A stretch of 64,000 bases of DNA from Patella vulgata (lineage: Eukaryota; Mollusca; Gastropoda; Patellidae). The notes beneath the pieces are model-generated. The model was not told the DNA's origin, searched no databases, and saw only the letters and a program-made list of their open reading frames with translations. Position numbers and translations under genes: made by a program. Positions 33,421 through 44,960 of this stretch are shown here, piece after piece. The stretch spans positions 39,898,539 through 39,962,538 of the forward strand of contig NC_065883.2 of assembly GCF_932274485.2 (NCBI RefSeq), given 5' to 3'. Position 1 is the first letter of the stretch, and every line of letters begins with the position of its first letter.

Positions 33421-34270
33421 CTGAAGAAAGAGAAAAACAAATTTAAAATACTGGTAATCTAGAAAAGTTTAGATGCAAGACTAGATCAATTGAATGCATG
33501 ACCAAAATAAAAAAAAGAATGTCTATCTATTATTTTATTAGCCCATGGCACATTTCATGACAATTAGACCCATAAAATGAGTCGCCGCAATTTACGTGAC
33601 TTGGCTCCCTGCCATCATGGTGCCAATTTCTTCGCGTGCAGGTAACTCCAGTTTGCTTGTAAAACAAACTTTGAATGATTTATCGCGTTTATTGGCTTCT
33701 AATATCAACCAAAGAAAGAAAAAATATTGCTATCTTACCTCATTATCTACCGCAACAATTTCGTCCCCTGACATTTTATTGTTTATGAAAACGTTTACAA
33801 AATTTTATTTCGTGTTTGCCGGCTTTCTTCACAGCTATAATTAGTAATTAGGTAATTAGTGGTTGTCGTAAATTTGACCGAGATTTGTTTTATTTATGAA
33901 TTTATGTCCTGTATGCGCTCCATGAGTGTTTTTCATGGAATCCAGTATTTTTCTACTAAGATTGGATATTTCTATTTTCCATATGTACAAAATTGCCATA
34001 CTTTTATTGGAAATAACCACCCGATAAAATTTTTTTTGAGAACGTAGCTTTAAATCAGCATTCCAAACAAAATTCTTATATCCGCAGTGGGTGAGATATA
34101 GATAGAACAAAATGACATACCTAAATTGAGCTATTTTCGTATCTTGCAGCACTAAGTTTCTATACAAAAAACCTCTCGATGAAAGTCCATCAAACTTTCA
34201 GAATGTATACTTACTAACCATATCTACTACCCTATAAAGTTTCACTAATCTACTCGCCGTAGTTTAGTTG
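33421..34270. other. no gene recognised
   Basis: AT-rich flank of the hAT remnant. Short open frames on both strands have no recognisable motif. Confidence 0.4.
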
Positions 34271-34274
34271 TACC

Positions 34275-36180
34275 CCATAATTGAACCAGGCAGGACACAC
34301 CCACATTTTGCAAGAAATGGATAGAGGAAAAGTTAAAAACAAAAACGACTTTTTGTACAATCAGGTGCCATAATCCAGAAAGTTATGGTATGAAATGCAC
34401 AAATATCGACAACGACTAAGATTTTTGGAATATAAAGATATGTTTTAAGTTTCATCATACTTGTACACAATTTGCGTACAAAGAGCAGCCAGTTTGTCGA
34501 GCTGTTTTGTTTCGATTTTCCCGAAATACGAATTCAATCTTCATTATGGTGGAAAGATGACATATTTAAACAGTTTTTAAAATCGGAAAAAAAATTGTGA
34601 CTAGAGAATCCACAAGCTAAAAATGCGATTTTTTGACCAATCAGGGGCCATAATAAAGGAGGTTACGTTCGGATATGTGTGATTATCAAAAGACACCAAG
34701 ATCTTTATGATTAAAACATATATTTAAAGTTTCATCCAAATTTGATAAAAACTGTGGCCTCTAGGGGATACACAACCTTGATATACCATATTTTCACACT
34801 ATTTGTGGACACTCTACAGGTCACAATTTTTATCCGATTTCAACGAAACTTGAAATATAGGTTTATCTCCCTTAGATCTCGGTTCCTTTCGATATTGAAT
34901 GTTTCGGACCGTAACATCATGGATTATGGCCCCTGATTGTATGCAAAATCGTGTTTTAGCTTGTGGACTCTATAGAGGTCACAATTTTAATCCGATTTTG
35001 TTGAAACTTGAAATGTAAGTTTATAACCCAAAGATCTCAGTTCCTTTCGATATTCGCACATATCGGACAGTAACTTCCTGAATTATGGCCCCTGATTGTA
35101 CTAATAATCGCATTTTTATCTTGTGGACCCTATAGAGGTTATAATTTTTATCCGATTTAAAAAAACGTTTTAGTATATCACCGTTACACGCTAAGGATAG
35201 TTGAGTTTGAATTTCGTGAAAATTGGCCCAAAATTGACAGACAAAATGGCCGCCCCTCGTTTTCAAATAGCATAAAAATATGGTATATCAAGGTTGTAGA
35301 CCCTTTAGAGGTCACAATTTTCTTCTAATTTTGATGAAAATTGAAATGTAAGTTTATAACCCAAAGATCTTGGTTCCTTTCGATATTTGCGCATATGGAC
35401 TGTAACTTCCTGAATTATGGACCCTGATTTACGAAAAATCAAGTTTTTAGCTTGTGGTCCCTCTAGATGTCACAATTATTATCCAATTTAAAAAACCGAT
35501 CAAATACATCACTGTTACACCGTAATTTTGGTTGAGTCGAATTTCGTGAAAATCGGACCAATATTGCCGGACAAAATGGCCACCCCTCATACACAATTAG
35601 TGTAAACATCTGGTATATCAACGTTGTGGACCCTCTAGAGGTCAAAATTTTGATCTGATTTTGATGAAACTTGAAATGCATGTTTATAACCCAAGGATCT
35701 TGGTTCCTTTCGATATTCGGGCATATCGGATAGTAACTTCCTGAATCATGTTTTTAGCTTGTGGTCCCTCTAGAGGTCACAATTATTATCCAATTTAAAA
35801 AAAAAACATTTGAATATATCACTGTTACACCGTAATGTTTATTGAGTTCGAATTTTGTGAAAATCGGGCCAAAACTGCCGGACAAAATGGCTGCCACTTG
35901 TACGCAAACAGGGGCAATAATCCAGAAAGTTATAGCCTGAAATGTGCAAATATCAAAAGGGACAGAGATCTTTCAGATATAAAGATATGTTTTAAGTTTC
36001 ATCAAAATCGGATAAAAATTGTGACCTCTAGAGGTTCCACAACCTTCGTATTACACACTTCTAAACAATTTGCGCACAAAGAGCGGCCATTTTGTCGGGC
36101 CAGTTTCATTTTGATTTTCCCGAAATACGAATTCAACCTTCATTATGGGGAATGGTGTTGTATTTAAACGGTTTTTAAAA
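34275..36180. repeat. tandem-repeat element block with an inverted middle
   Basis: 34275-34800 is plus-oriented (5' phrase ggacacacccacattttgca, then gccataatccagaaagttat). About 34801-35840 is the same family in minus orientation (ctataacc.aaagatct.ggttcc and cagtaacttcctgaattatg in sequence order). 35841-36180 is plus again. The junction near 34803 joins ttcacactatttg directly to tggacactctacaggtcaca. No complete 3' end is seen. Confidence 0.75.
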
Positions 36181-36184
36181 TCGG

Positions 36185-36307
36185 AAAACCAGCGGCTGCC
36201 AGGCAGGATACGCCCACATTTTCGGAGATGGATAGAGAACAAGCTAAAAAGAAAGTGATTTTTCCTACAATCAAGGGCCATAATTCAAGTTTCAACAAAA
36301 TCGGATA
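36185..36307 (+). repeat. tandem-repeat element 5' end, deleted copy
   Basis: A complete 5' end (cagcggctgccaggcaggat and acgcccacattttcggagat) followed after about 100 bp by caagtttcaacaaaatcgga and the start of the next copy. It looks like a head-to-head-tail duplication with an internal deletion. Confidence 0.75.
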
Positions 36308-38038
36308 ACCAGCGGCTGCCAGGCAGGATACGCCCACATTTTCGAGAGATGGATAGAGAACAAGCTAACAAGAAAGTGATTTTTACTACTATCAAGGGCC
36401 ATAATTCAGGAAATTGCAATTCAATATGGGCGAATATCGAAAGGAATTGAGATCATTGTGTTATAAACTTACATTTCAAGTTTCAACAAAATCGGATAAA
36501 AATTGTGACGTCTATAGGGTCCACAACCTTGATATATCATATTTTTACGCTATTTGAGAACGAACGGCGGCCATTTTGTCTGTCAATTTCGGGTTGATTT
36601 TCCCAAAATTCGAATTCAGTCGTCCTTAGGGTGTAACAGTGATATAATAATACAGTTTTTTAAATTGGATAGAAATTATGACCTCTATAGGGTCCACAAG
36701 CTAAAAACGCGATTTTCCGTACAATCAAGGGCCATAATTCAGGAAGTTATGGTCCGATATGCGCGAATATCGAAAGGAACCAAGATCTTTTGGTTATAAA
36801 CTTACATTTCAAGTTTCATCAAAATCAGATAAAAATTGTGACCTCTATAGGGTCCACAACCTTGATATACCATATTTTTACGCTATTTGAGAACGAACGG
36901 CGGCCATTTTGTCTGTCAATTTTGGGATGATTTTCACGAAATTCAAACTCAGCCGTCCTTAGGGTGTAACGGTGATATAATAATACAGTTTTTTAAATCG
37001 GATAAAATTATGACCTCTATAGGGTCCACAAGCTAAAAACGCGATTTTTCGTACAATCAGGGGCCATAATTCAGGAAGTTATGGTCCAATATGCGCGGAT
37101 ATCGAAAGGAACCGAGATCTTTGGGTTATAAACTTACATTTCAAGTTTCATCAAACTAGGATTAAAATTGTGACCTCTATAGGGTACACAACCTTGATAT
37201 ACCATATTTTTACGCAATTTGAGAACGAAGAGCGGCCATTTTGTCTGTCAGTTTTGGACCGATTTTCACGAAATTCGAACTCAGCCGTCCTTAGGGTGTA
37301 ACAGTGATATAATAATAGGTCCACAAGCTAAAAATGTGATTTTTCGTACAATCAGGGGCCATAATTCAGGAAGTTACGGTACGATATGCGCGAATATCGA
37401 AAGGAACCGAGATCTTTGGGTTATAAACTTACATTTCAAGTTTCATCAAAATAGGATTAAAATTGTGACCTCTATAGGGTACACAACCTTGATATACCAT
37501 ATTTTTACGCTATTTGAGAAAGAAAGGCGGCCATTTTGTCTGTCAATTTTGGGCCCATTTTCACAAAATTCGAACTCAGTCGTCCTTAGGGTGTAACGGT
37601 GATATAATAATACGTTTTTTTAAATCGGATAAAAATTATGACTTCTATAGGGTCCACAAGCTAAAAACTCGATTTTTCGTACAATCAGGGGCCATAATTC
37701 AGGAAGTTATGGTCCGATATGCGCGAATATCGAAAGGAACCAAGATCAATGGTGTATAAACATACATTTCAAGTTTAAACCAAATCGGATAAAAATTGTG
37801 ACCTTTACAGTGTTCACAAGCTAAAAACGTGATTTTTCGTACAATCAGGGGCCATAATCCATGAAGTTACAGTCCGATACATGCCAATATCACAAGGAAC
37901 TGAGATCTTAGGGTGATAAACCTATATTTCAAGTTCCATTGAAATCAGATAAAATTGTGAATGTTCACAAACAATTGTGGACGGACAGGGGCAACGACAA
38001 TATTCGTGCACAGAAAAATGTGGGCATATAAAAAAATG
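36308..38038 (+). mobile_element. complete tandem-repeat mobile element (pearl/Helitron-like)
   Basis: Same plan as 26197-27952: 5' end cagcggctgccaggcaggat, about five composite units, then tgtggacggacaggggcaac and the stem-loop ttcgtgcacag...tgtgggcatat. Units within it resemble those of the 26-kb copy closely. One unit near 37318 lacks about 40 bp. The open frames inside are artefacts of the repeat. Confidence 0.85.
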
Positions 38039-38666
38039 GTGAAAATCGGTCACCCACCATGTACCAGTCCCTGCATGGTTCTCCAGCAAACGCATTCTTA
38101 AACATTGTGTATAAATTCAAAGTCAATCGGATATTAACTTCAGCCTCTAGAGCGTCCCGACGACAATATACGACCACATTTCAATGTTGGCATATAGAAA
38201 CCTAACCCCAAATAAAAACTTCATCAGGTCAACAAGGTATTTGGGAACACAATAGAGGCTACAGTTTTTAATGGATTATTTTCATTTTTGTGGTGAAGCA
38301 TTGTGAATACAATAGTGGGTACATTTTAAACAGATTCTATTAAAATTTGGTGAGGTTATGAAAGCATTGGGGTTATGAAATGAAGGGCCCTTATCAATAT
38401 TAAGTGTTTTGAGATGTTTCGTTCCACTGTTACCCTGTACCCGCCTTTGCCGAAAGCCTTGTGAACGTAGTAGAGGCTATTTGGTGATCACTATCCAATT
38501 GTTGATGGATGGATGGACACAATGACTGGTTGAAGGGATAATACAACAACATTGAGTGTCAGTGATGTTTGAACTGCATTTTAAAGTGTGAAGTTTGAAT
38601 TGCATTCTAATATGTAACACAAAACCCAAGATTAAATTTACAAAACCCCAAATTGAATTTACTTAC
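38039..38666. other. short 147/150-bp-family fragment, otherwise empty
   Basis: 38095-38200 carries one unit of the cctctagagcgtcc family plus its 3' end, gacgacaatatacgaccaca with ttggcatat. The rest has no recognisable feature. Confidence 0.5.
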
Positions 38667-38773
38667 TGATCAGGTATATAAATACCAAATTCTAACATTT
38701 CTGATTGAAATTTATTCTTGTCATTACACATTGGACATTTAAAGAAATGTAGACCTGCTGACAGTGAATATCT
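38667..38773 (-). CDS. PHF7/G2E3-like gene, exon B
   Basis: On the minus strand, ttatttcag precedes and gtaagtaaatt follows. The exon starts in phase 0 and reads RYSLSAGLHFFKCPMCNDKN, KFQSEML and FGIYIPDQ (the last codon completed by exon C). PHF7 and G2E3 carry AL.AG..FF.C..CN....FQ.EML.MGI.IP at this place, so the match is residue by residue, including the C-x2-C pair that completes the finger started in exon A. It has 107 bp and leaves two bases for the next exon. Confidence 0.92.
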
Positions 38774-38943
38774 CTGAAATAAATATGTATTTAATATATT
38801 ACTTAATATAATTCTATTTACATAAACCCTGTAAAATACTGATAATATGAATTCTAAAATTGATTACAATCCTGTATACTCTACAAATAAGGCAGATCTC
38901 ATATCATCAAATATTTAAACGATTAGAAAGTGATGTATATTAC

Positions 38944-39109
38944 CTGGATACAGTTTCGATGAAACCAAGCATTTTTACAACAAGTAGATTTCATAGTAGT
39001 TATAGAACAAGATGCTGTTACATTACACATACACATAGGACATACAACGGTTTTACTTTTCCCCTTTTTAACATCACTTTGATGTGGTCTATGATCTGAA
39101 CAAAATGAT
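38944..39109 (-). CDS. PHF7/G2E3-like gene, exon A (end of extended PHD)
   Basis: On the minus strand, attttacag precedes and gtaatatac follows. It reads SFCSDHRPHQ, the closing C..H of an extended PHD. A basic linker follows, then VVCPMCMCNV and CCKNAWFHRNCIQ, the first part of the next zinc finger, completed in exon B. In PHF7 and G2E3 the same order (SFC..HRP.Q, CP.C, CC..AWFHR.C.Q) is conserved. The first base completes a codon begun in an earlier exon, so the gene starts further right. I looked for that exon up to 64000 and did not find it. Family members act in the nucleus on histones or as E3 ligases; which paralogue this is cannot be told. Confidence 0.92.
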
Positions 39110-39599
39110 CTGTAAAATAAAAGATAGGTTGCCTGACAAATAGGAAAATATTTACAGATAAAAATTGTGTCATAGCGATCAACACCAGCAACAGTTTATT
39201 TCCAGGAATTATAGAGGATAGTTATGCAAAGCGTGGAAATATGCCCACACAACAGCTTATCCGAAAGAAAAACTTGGATGTTGATGAAATGACTTCAAGA
39301 AATCTGATATACAGGGGTTTGTGGGGGGAAAAAGGGGTAACCATGGAACAAAAAGTCGCAGAACAATGAATATTTATAGGATTTTTCCTCTCTTTAACCT
39401 AATAATACTTTACACCAGAAATGAAACAAATCCATCAAAGATTTTAACCTCTATCATGTCCACAAGGTTTTAGAAAAAGGGGCATTACTCAGGGTATATG
39501 TTTTGTCCTCTCATGACCTCACAGCAAGAAAGCGATCATATACATTCATTTTTCTCCTTGCTAGTTTTAAAAGCTTACCTATATTGTACTCACTCAGAA
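39110..39599. other. intron with repeat scraps
   Basis: aaaagataggttgcctgaca near 39120 resembles the opening at 59448 of the 147/150-bp element (aaaaagataggttgccaggc), and atatgcccacacaacagct follows at 39238. The rest is decayed repeat such as ttaacctctatcatgtccac. No exon was found. Confidence 0.45.
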
Positions 39600-39603
39600 T
39601 TAA

Positions 39604-40461
39604 AGATACATTATGGGAGATTTTTATAAGGAGTTAGCCATTCATGCTATAACAGTTCAAAAATAGATGATGAAAGAAGAATATATTGAAAATTTCAGTC
39701 AAATTACTTTATTCTGAACATAGTCATCACCAGTGTAATTTTTGACTAGAAATGGGATTGAATTCCATCTTCACCGATTCTTAGTATGGCCGATCGTTTG
39801 ATTGACAGGCGTTAACTCCACCTACATAATCTCTGCTGTCTTTTGTCTGCTGTCATCATATCCGAATTTGTGTTTTACCTTTTTTGGATTTTTATAACAA
39901 TTGGATAAAATGAGTGAGAGGGTAAATTTTCATTCTTACTTGTATTTTGGGCATGCATTAAATCAATTGAATATAGGACATAATATTATAATACAATTAT
40001 GATAAATCTATAGGTATACACCAGTGGCGTTGTGCCTACTGGGGAAATAAAAATATTTTTATTGATATTATTAAGACAGAAAACCTGTCCGTCTGTATTA
40101 GTCATCACACGGTCTTCAGGAATTGTATAATTTGTCATTATCTGTGTTTAGTTTATTGCACTTTAAATAGTTTAGATGTCATTTGTTAAGGCATCGCTCA
40201 ACAGCAGCCTCGCTTCGTACACTCTATCATTTAGCCTCGATCCGGGAGTATGACGTCAACGTAATGGTTAATCTCCACTCATGACGCCATTTAAAATTAA
40301 ATCAGTCAACAAAATCCTGTTTAAATCCAAGCCATCCGTGGGTCTACAGAATTGATTTTGTGCTTGTTGTGTAAATAAAGATTTAATTTATAATTTTTAT
40401 GACATCTGAAGCCTAAATAAAGACTTGCAATAATCAGATTTAGCTCTTGCATAATGTATGT
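39604..40461 (-). mobile_element. TTAA-flanked MITE, long copy
   Basis: Flanked by ttaa (39600-39603 and 40462-40465), with ends agatacattatgggaga and (inverted) acatacattatgcaaga. It is the reverse complement of 19961-20475, plus about 340 bp of extra internal sequence. The shared TTAA flanks at two loci define the ends firmly. Confidence 0.82.
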
Positions 40462-40718
40462 TTAACCAATAAATAATAAAAAGTTCTTGGAAGTGCCCAG
40501 GTTTTAATCAAGAAGGGTCCTATTATGTCATGTGCTGACCCCTGGTGACCTTGAATTTTGACGAATCATATTCCACTTGCTATTGTCATGTAGCTGACAC
40601 CATAAGCTTCATTAAGCGGTAATACAATATTATACTATAGGCCGTTTCCCTGTGGCGTTACATGATTTTATGTTTCCCCTACCCCTTTTTTTTGGCTATG
40701 GTTTAAAAAGACCCCCCC

Positions 40719-41612
40719 CCCCCCAAAAAAAAAACATGATTTTTTTGTACAATCAGGGTCCATAATCCAAGAAGTTATGGTCTGAAATATGCGAATATCA
40801 AAAGGGAGGGAGATCTTGGGATATAAAGATATGTTTTAAGTTTCATCAAAACCATGAAAAAACAGCGGCTGCCAGGCAAAATATGCCCACATTTTGCAAG
40901 AGATGGATAGAGAACAAGCTAAAAAAAAAATCACAATTTTTCGTACAATCAGGGTCCATAATTCAAGAAGTTATGGTCTGAATTGGCGAATATCAAAAGG
41001 GACTGAGATCTTTGGGATATAAAGATATGTTTTAAGTTTCATCAAATCGGAAAAAAATTGTGACCTCTATAGGGTCCACAACCTTCGTTATTACATACTT
41101 GTACTCAATCCTCATTAGGGTGTGACGGTGATATATTTTTTTAAATATCAAAATTGTGACTAGCGTCCAACAAACTTGATATACCATACATGTATGTTTA
41201 CACTATTTCAAGCTTTATCAAAAGCGGATCAAAATTATGGCCTCTAGAGGGTCCATAATCTTGATATACCATATATTTACACTCAACCTTCAATAGGGTT
41301 TAACAGTGATATATTCAAACGTTTTTTTTAAATTGGATAAAAATTGTTACCTCTAGAGGGATCACAAGCTAAAAACGCAATTTTTCGTACAATCAAGAGC
41401 CAAAATTCGGGAAGTTACAATCCGATATGCATGAATATTGAAAGGGACCAAGATCTTTGGATTATAAACATGTATTTCACAAAATCGAACTCAACGAACA
41501 TTACAGTGTAACGGTGATATAGTTGAACGGCTTTTTAAATCGGATAATAATTGTGACTTCTAGATGGACCACAATCTAAAAGCGTGATTTTTTTAACAAT
41601 CAGGGGCCATAA
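40719..41612 (+). repeat. tandem-repeat mobile element, decayed
   Basis: Carries a 5' end at 40864 (cagcggctgccaggcaaaat, atgcccacattttgcaagag). Units have phrases gtccataattcaagaagtta, gacctctatagggtccacaa and tgtaacggtgatata. It is preceded by part of another unit and by C and A runs at 40711-40733. There is no 3' stem-loop. Confidence 0.7.
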
Positions 41613-41692
41613 CTGGGATCACTGGTTTTTTCACATTTTCTTGGTGTACCTTTCAAAATTTTGCGGCACACTTAGGAAGATCTCACGGCACA
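41613..41692 (-). mobile_element. hAT terminal fragment
   Basis: The minus strand begins gggcagtgattctcaaccag, followed by tgtgccgtgagatcttccta and gtgtgccgcaaaatttt. This is a widespread hAT terminus wording. Only about 80 bp of the end is present. Confidence 0.5.
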
Positions 41693-42018
41693 CTGGTTGA
41701 GAATCACTGCCCTACAGCATCCACAAGATATTTCAAAGTGATCAAGGGCAATAACTCTGGCAGTAAAAATCGGAAATCGTTGAAAATAGGCTTCTTCATC
41801 TCATGAACTTAAACACTGTGTATAACATTAAAGTCAATCGGATATTAACTTGAGACTCTAAAGCCTCCACAAGCTATTTAAGTGATCAAGGATCATAACT
41901 CTGAAATTAATTATCGGACATCGTTGATAATCACTAGGCTTCTTCATCTCATGGCCTTAACTAATGTGTATAAATTTAAAGTCAATGGGATATTAACTTT
42001 AGCCTCTAAATAATATGG
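41693..42018 (+). repeat. 147/150-bp unit family, about two decayed units
   Basis: Phrases gtgatcaagggcaataactc, cttaaacactgtgtataaca and gtcaatcggatattaactt recur at about 145-bp spacing, as in 59841-60420. The array ends in the flank near 42018. Confidence 0.75.
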
Positions 42019-42429
42019 CTTTCGAGCTTGAAACTGCCATGTCATTGTGATTCGGAATATTTCCAATGATGTACGGCAGACCGCGAAAATACACTGCAGC
42101 CGACACCTAAAACGAACACTTCTTCTGTGGTAAGGGAACATTTTGGTTTAAAAAGAACATCCGACAAGAATGTGATAACATGTAAAGTGTCTTCAAAGTA
42201 AGCTAAAATGCTTGGCGGAAACACGTCAACCCTTTGGCAGCAGCCAAACTTAATAGAATGATTTGAGGTGACGATACCTACGGGAATATTCTTACAAATC
42301 GCTTAAATACTTAACGGATACACTAAATAAATCTATTTATACACCACAAGTTATGTCAATTTAACATCAGTAATTATCACGATAATGAATTTTTGAAGCA
42401 CGATAATTCTAATTATTGCGATAATTTAC
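42019..42429. other. nothing recognised
   Basis: No gene, exon or repeat was identified. Minus-strand open frames show no motif. Confidence 0.4.
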
Positions 42430-43380
42430 TCCAGGTGATAATCCATGATATCGTGATTATTTTTTTTTTTAGTATCCTTGCAAACTGAACTGCAGGCCAC
42501 CTTATCAGATTGCAACATGATATATCAAAGGCATTTACATCCAAATAGTATCTATGTGTAATTTTCATTGACTTAACCAAAGCTTTTGACTTAGTGTGGG
42601 TGGAAGGTCTCTTACAAAAACTCCATGTGCAAAGCAAAAATCAAAGGCTGAATAGGCAGAAAAAGAGAAACGGGGTTTAACATTCACTCAACACAAACTA
42701 GGTCATTTCCAGACAAACATTTGGTTCAATTTAACTTCAATAATTCACATGTGCATAGGAGTTTTTAGCAGTGGGTGGAAACTGGATGACCCGCAGAAAA
42801 CCCACGAGGTTGGACAGACAATCCTACTCCTTGTCACAATCAAGCAGGGAATTGAAACCACGGCACTTGACTCAATGATACACATTGAGATTTCATGCAC
42901 ACACATTAAACCACTAGACCCCCCAACCCCTCTAAACAACAGGCATATAAGGATACGAGTAGGAAACTGCACAATTGAAAAATTAGAAATAGAAAACCGA
43001 ACACCGCGCGCAAGACTCCATCATCAGCCAAATTCAAAGCTATGGTCGGCTTAACGCCAAATCGACACTCTTCACAGATGATTGCTCCTTTTGGAAGTCA
43101 TCAAAAGATAATGGAAAAATACAACATTCGTTCCAATATACTCACAACAAAATTCAAATTGGGCAAATGAATGGGTTTTCAATTCAAAACATCATAAGGA
43201 AAGACAGTAGCAATGCTGTTCCATCCGACTGATAGCAATTGGAAAATTGAGTTAAATCTGAACAGAACAAGGCTAGAAATTAAATCAGATACTGAATTCC
43301 TTGGTATGACCTTCAACTCATATGGAAACCACATATTTTGCTATTAGCATTTCATTGATTTGACAATAAAATAATAGCAT
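42430..43380 (+). pseudogene. LINE reverse-transcriptase fragment, split by a SINE
   Basis: Plus-strand pieces in several frames read IFIDLTKAFDLVWVEGLLQK (RT block A, about 42565-42625), then after the SINE HIRIRVGNCTIEKLEIENRT, then a DDCSFWKSSKD block (catalytic centre, about 43078), and TVAMLFHP with EFLGMTF (about 43205-43310). This is the normal order of a non-LTR reverse transcriptase, probably in the Jockey/I-like range; the clade is uncertain. Frames change at least twice and parts are missing. The minus-strand SINE (42662-42925) separates block A from the rest. Confidence 0.75.
42662..42925 (-). repeat. tRNA-derived SINE (second family), minus strand
   Basis: Diverged member of the family at 21176-21425: caaactaggtcatttccaga, cccacgaggttggacagaca and tcctactccttgtcac on the plus strand. 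It interrupts the LINE fragment, so it is the younger of the two. Confidence 0.75.
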
Positions 43381-43939
43381 TCCACATAAAATACCAAGAT
43401 GTCGAAACTCAATCAACTCCACTTGGAAGACAGAATCTCCACCCCTCGACATATCTTTGCCGCATGAATAGTCCCGGCCAATTTTTCTAGGGCAGGTGTG
43501 TTCATGTCACCCTTGGGGAAATCAGAAATCCAAGATGGTGGCCAAGAATGGCAAGAAAAATATCCAAGATATCCAAGATACAACATGCAGCTAATCAAAC
43601 TATATTGAAAAGGAAATGATCTAATTAAAGAACACACCAGAAAATTGGTATCGTTTAATCTCGCGTAACTAGCGTTAAATTCTGTCTTGTGTCTAAATAT
43701 TCATAACTATAGTTGAATTTCGGCTAATAATGTTCAATACTTGTATCCAATTTAAATCTCAGTGTTTTAATTTTGATTACCAGGCGTCTAATTAACTAGT
43801 ATTTAGTTTGTCGACACGTGTTTAATTATAAGCGTCCCGCTTAATTATCACGACTGTTCAATAATTAGTTGGACCGTTCAATTTCCTGAGCCGTGATTAA
43901 AATTAGTCAAGGTGTCCAATTACGCATGGTCAAACATCC
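43381..43939. other. nothing recognised
   Basis: AT-rich. ggtatcgtttaatct near 43649 echoes the end of the CACTG MITE (44097), so a decayed MITE end may be present. Confidence 0.4.
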
Positions 43940-44960
43940 AATTTCACAAGCGATGTTCAGATATTACGATGTGTTTAGTTGTGGGTCATCGTTCAGTTTT
44001 GCCGCCAGATATTTACTTTACCGCACGATGTTAGATTCACAGAACGGTATTTAAACACTGTAATAAGTGTTAGTTTTAGTACTGACACTGTAACCCAGGT
44101 ATCGTTTAATCTTGTGTATCTAGCACTAATTTCTTTCACATTCGTTTACTATCAAATCTTTGTTTAAAAACTCGTAAAAATCGTTTAAAATCACCAAAAA
44201 TCATCTAATTTGTATATGTGTCCAGTTTAAAGCTGACTGATTAAAAGTATTTAATTTCCTGATCACTGTTCAAAAAGTTAATCATTATACATCATTAATC
44301 AATTGGGTTGTTTATTTTTTAACAATGATTGAGAAATTAAACACTTGTAAATTGGACACTCATTATCAAAATTGAATGGTCAGCTTCAAACTGGACAGAA
44401 GTACAAATTAAACGATTTATGGTGATTTTAAACAGTTTTTACAAATTTTTAAACAAAGATTGGATATTAAACGAATGTGAAAGAAATTAGTGCTAGATAC
44501 ACAAGATTAAACGATACCTGGGTTACAGTGTGACCTGTTGCGATACGGTGAAATATTTTTCAGGATTCATATGACGGCAGGTATCTGTATGCCTGTCATT
44601 GTCCAGGGATTATTTTTCAAGATCACTACGGTGAAACAGATGTTGGATTTTTAATGGTGACAGGATGGTTCCGTAACAAAGCTTTCTTGAGATGCACATA
44701 ATGTTTTGTCCACAATTATAAATCATGTATTTATATATCCATTTAAAACAGTATTTCCCACACTGACATAACACATCCACAAATGATAAATCTTGCGTAT
44801 CTAATTAACGTGTGTACATGCCCTGATTAGATCTTTTTGTTTAAATGTCTTCACAATTAAGACTAGCAGCATGGGTATTGCACCAATCATATATTACATG
44901 ATACGGGATCTGTAGAAAGCATTTTGGGTTGAAGGGTAGTGTGATTACCTGGGACAATAA
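43940..44960 (+). repeat. dispersed repeat, copy 1 (inverted partner at 53284-53848)
   Basis: Apart from the MITE inserted at 44086-44530, this matches the reverse complement of 53284-53848: for example atgtgtttagttgtgggtca, ttttcaggattcatatgacg and aaagcattttgggttgaagg. The two copies lie about 8.3 kb apart in opposite orientation. The class is unknown; no protein is encoded. Confidence 0.8.
44086..44530. mobile_element. CACTG-ended foldback MITE (CACTA/EnSpm-like)
   Basis: 445 bp with ends cactgtaacccaggtatcgt and its inverse, arms of about 145 bp, and a 3-bp duplication tga on both sides (44083-44085 and 44531-44533). The inverted partner copy at 53700 reads ...agtactga directly joined to cctgttgcg, so it preserves the empty site. 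CACT(A/G) ends with 3-bp duplications are the hallmark of the CACTA/EnSpm superfamily. It carries no coding sequence. Confidence 0.9.

Noticed and set aside
36554-37759. Several 80-125-residue open frames with similar peptides
   Set aside because: All are the same frame of the 332-bp repeat unit and recur at 26.7-27.8 kb and 56.6-57.2 kb; repeat DNA, not a protein family.
39110-39300. Possible further upstream exon of the PHF7/G2E3-like gene
   Set aside because: The sequence next to exon A resembles the opening of the 59448 repeat and gives no cysteine/histidine pattern on the minus strand.
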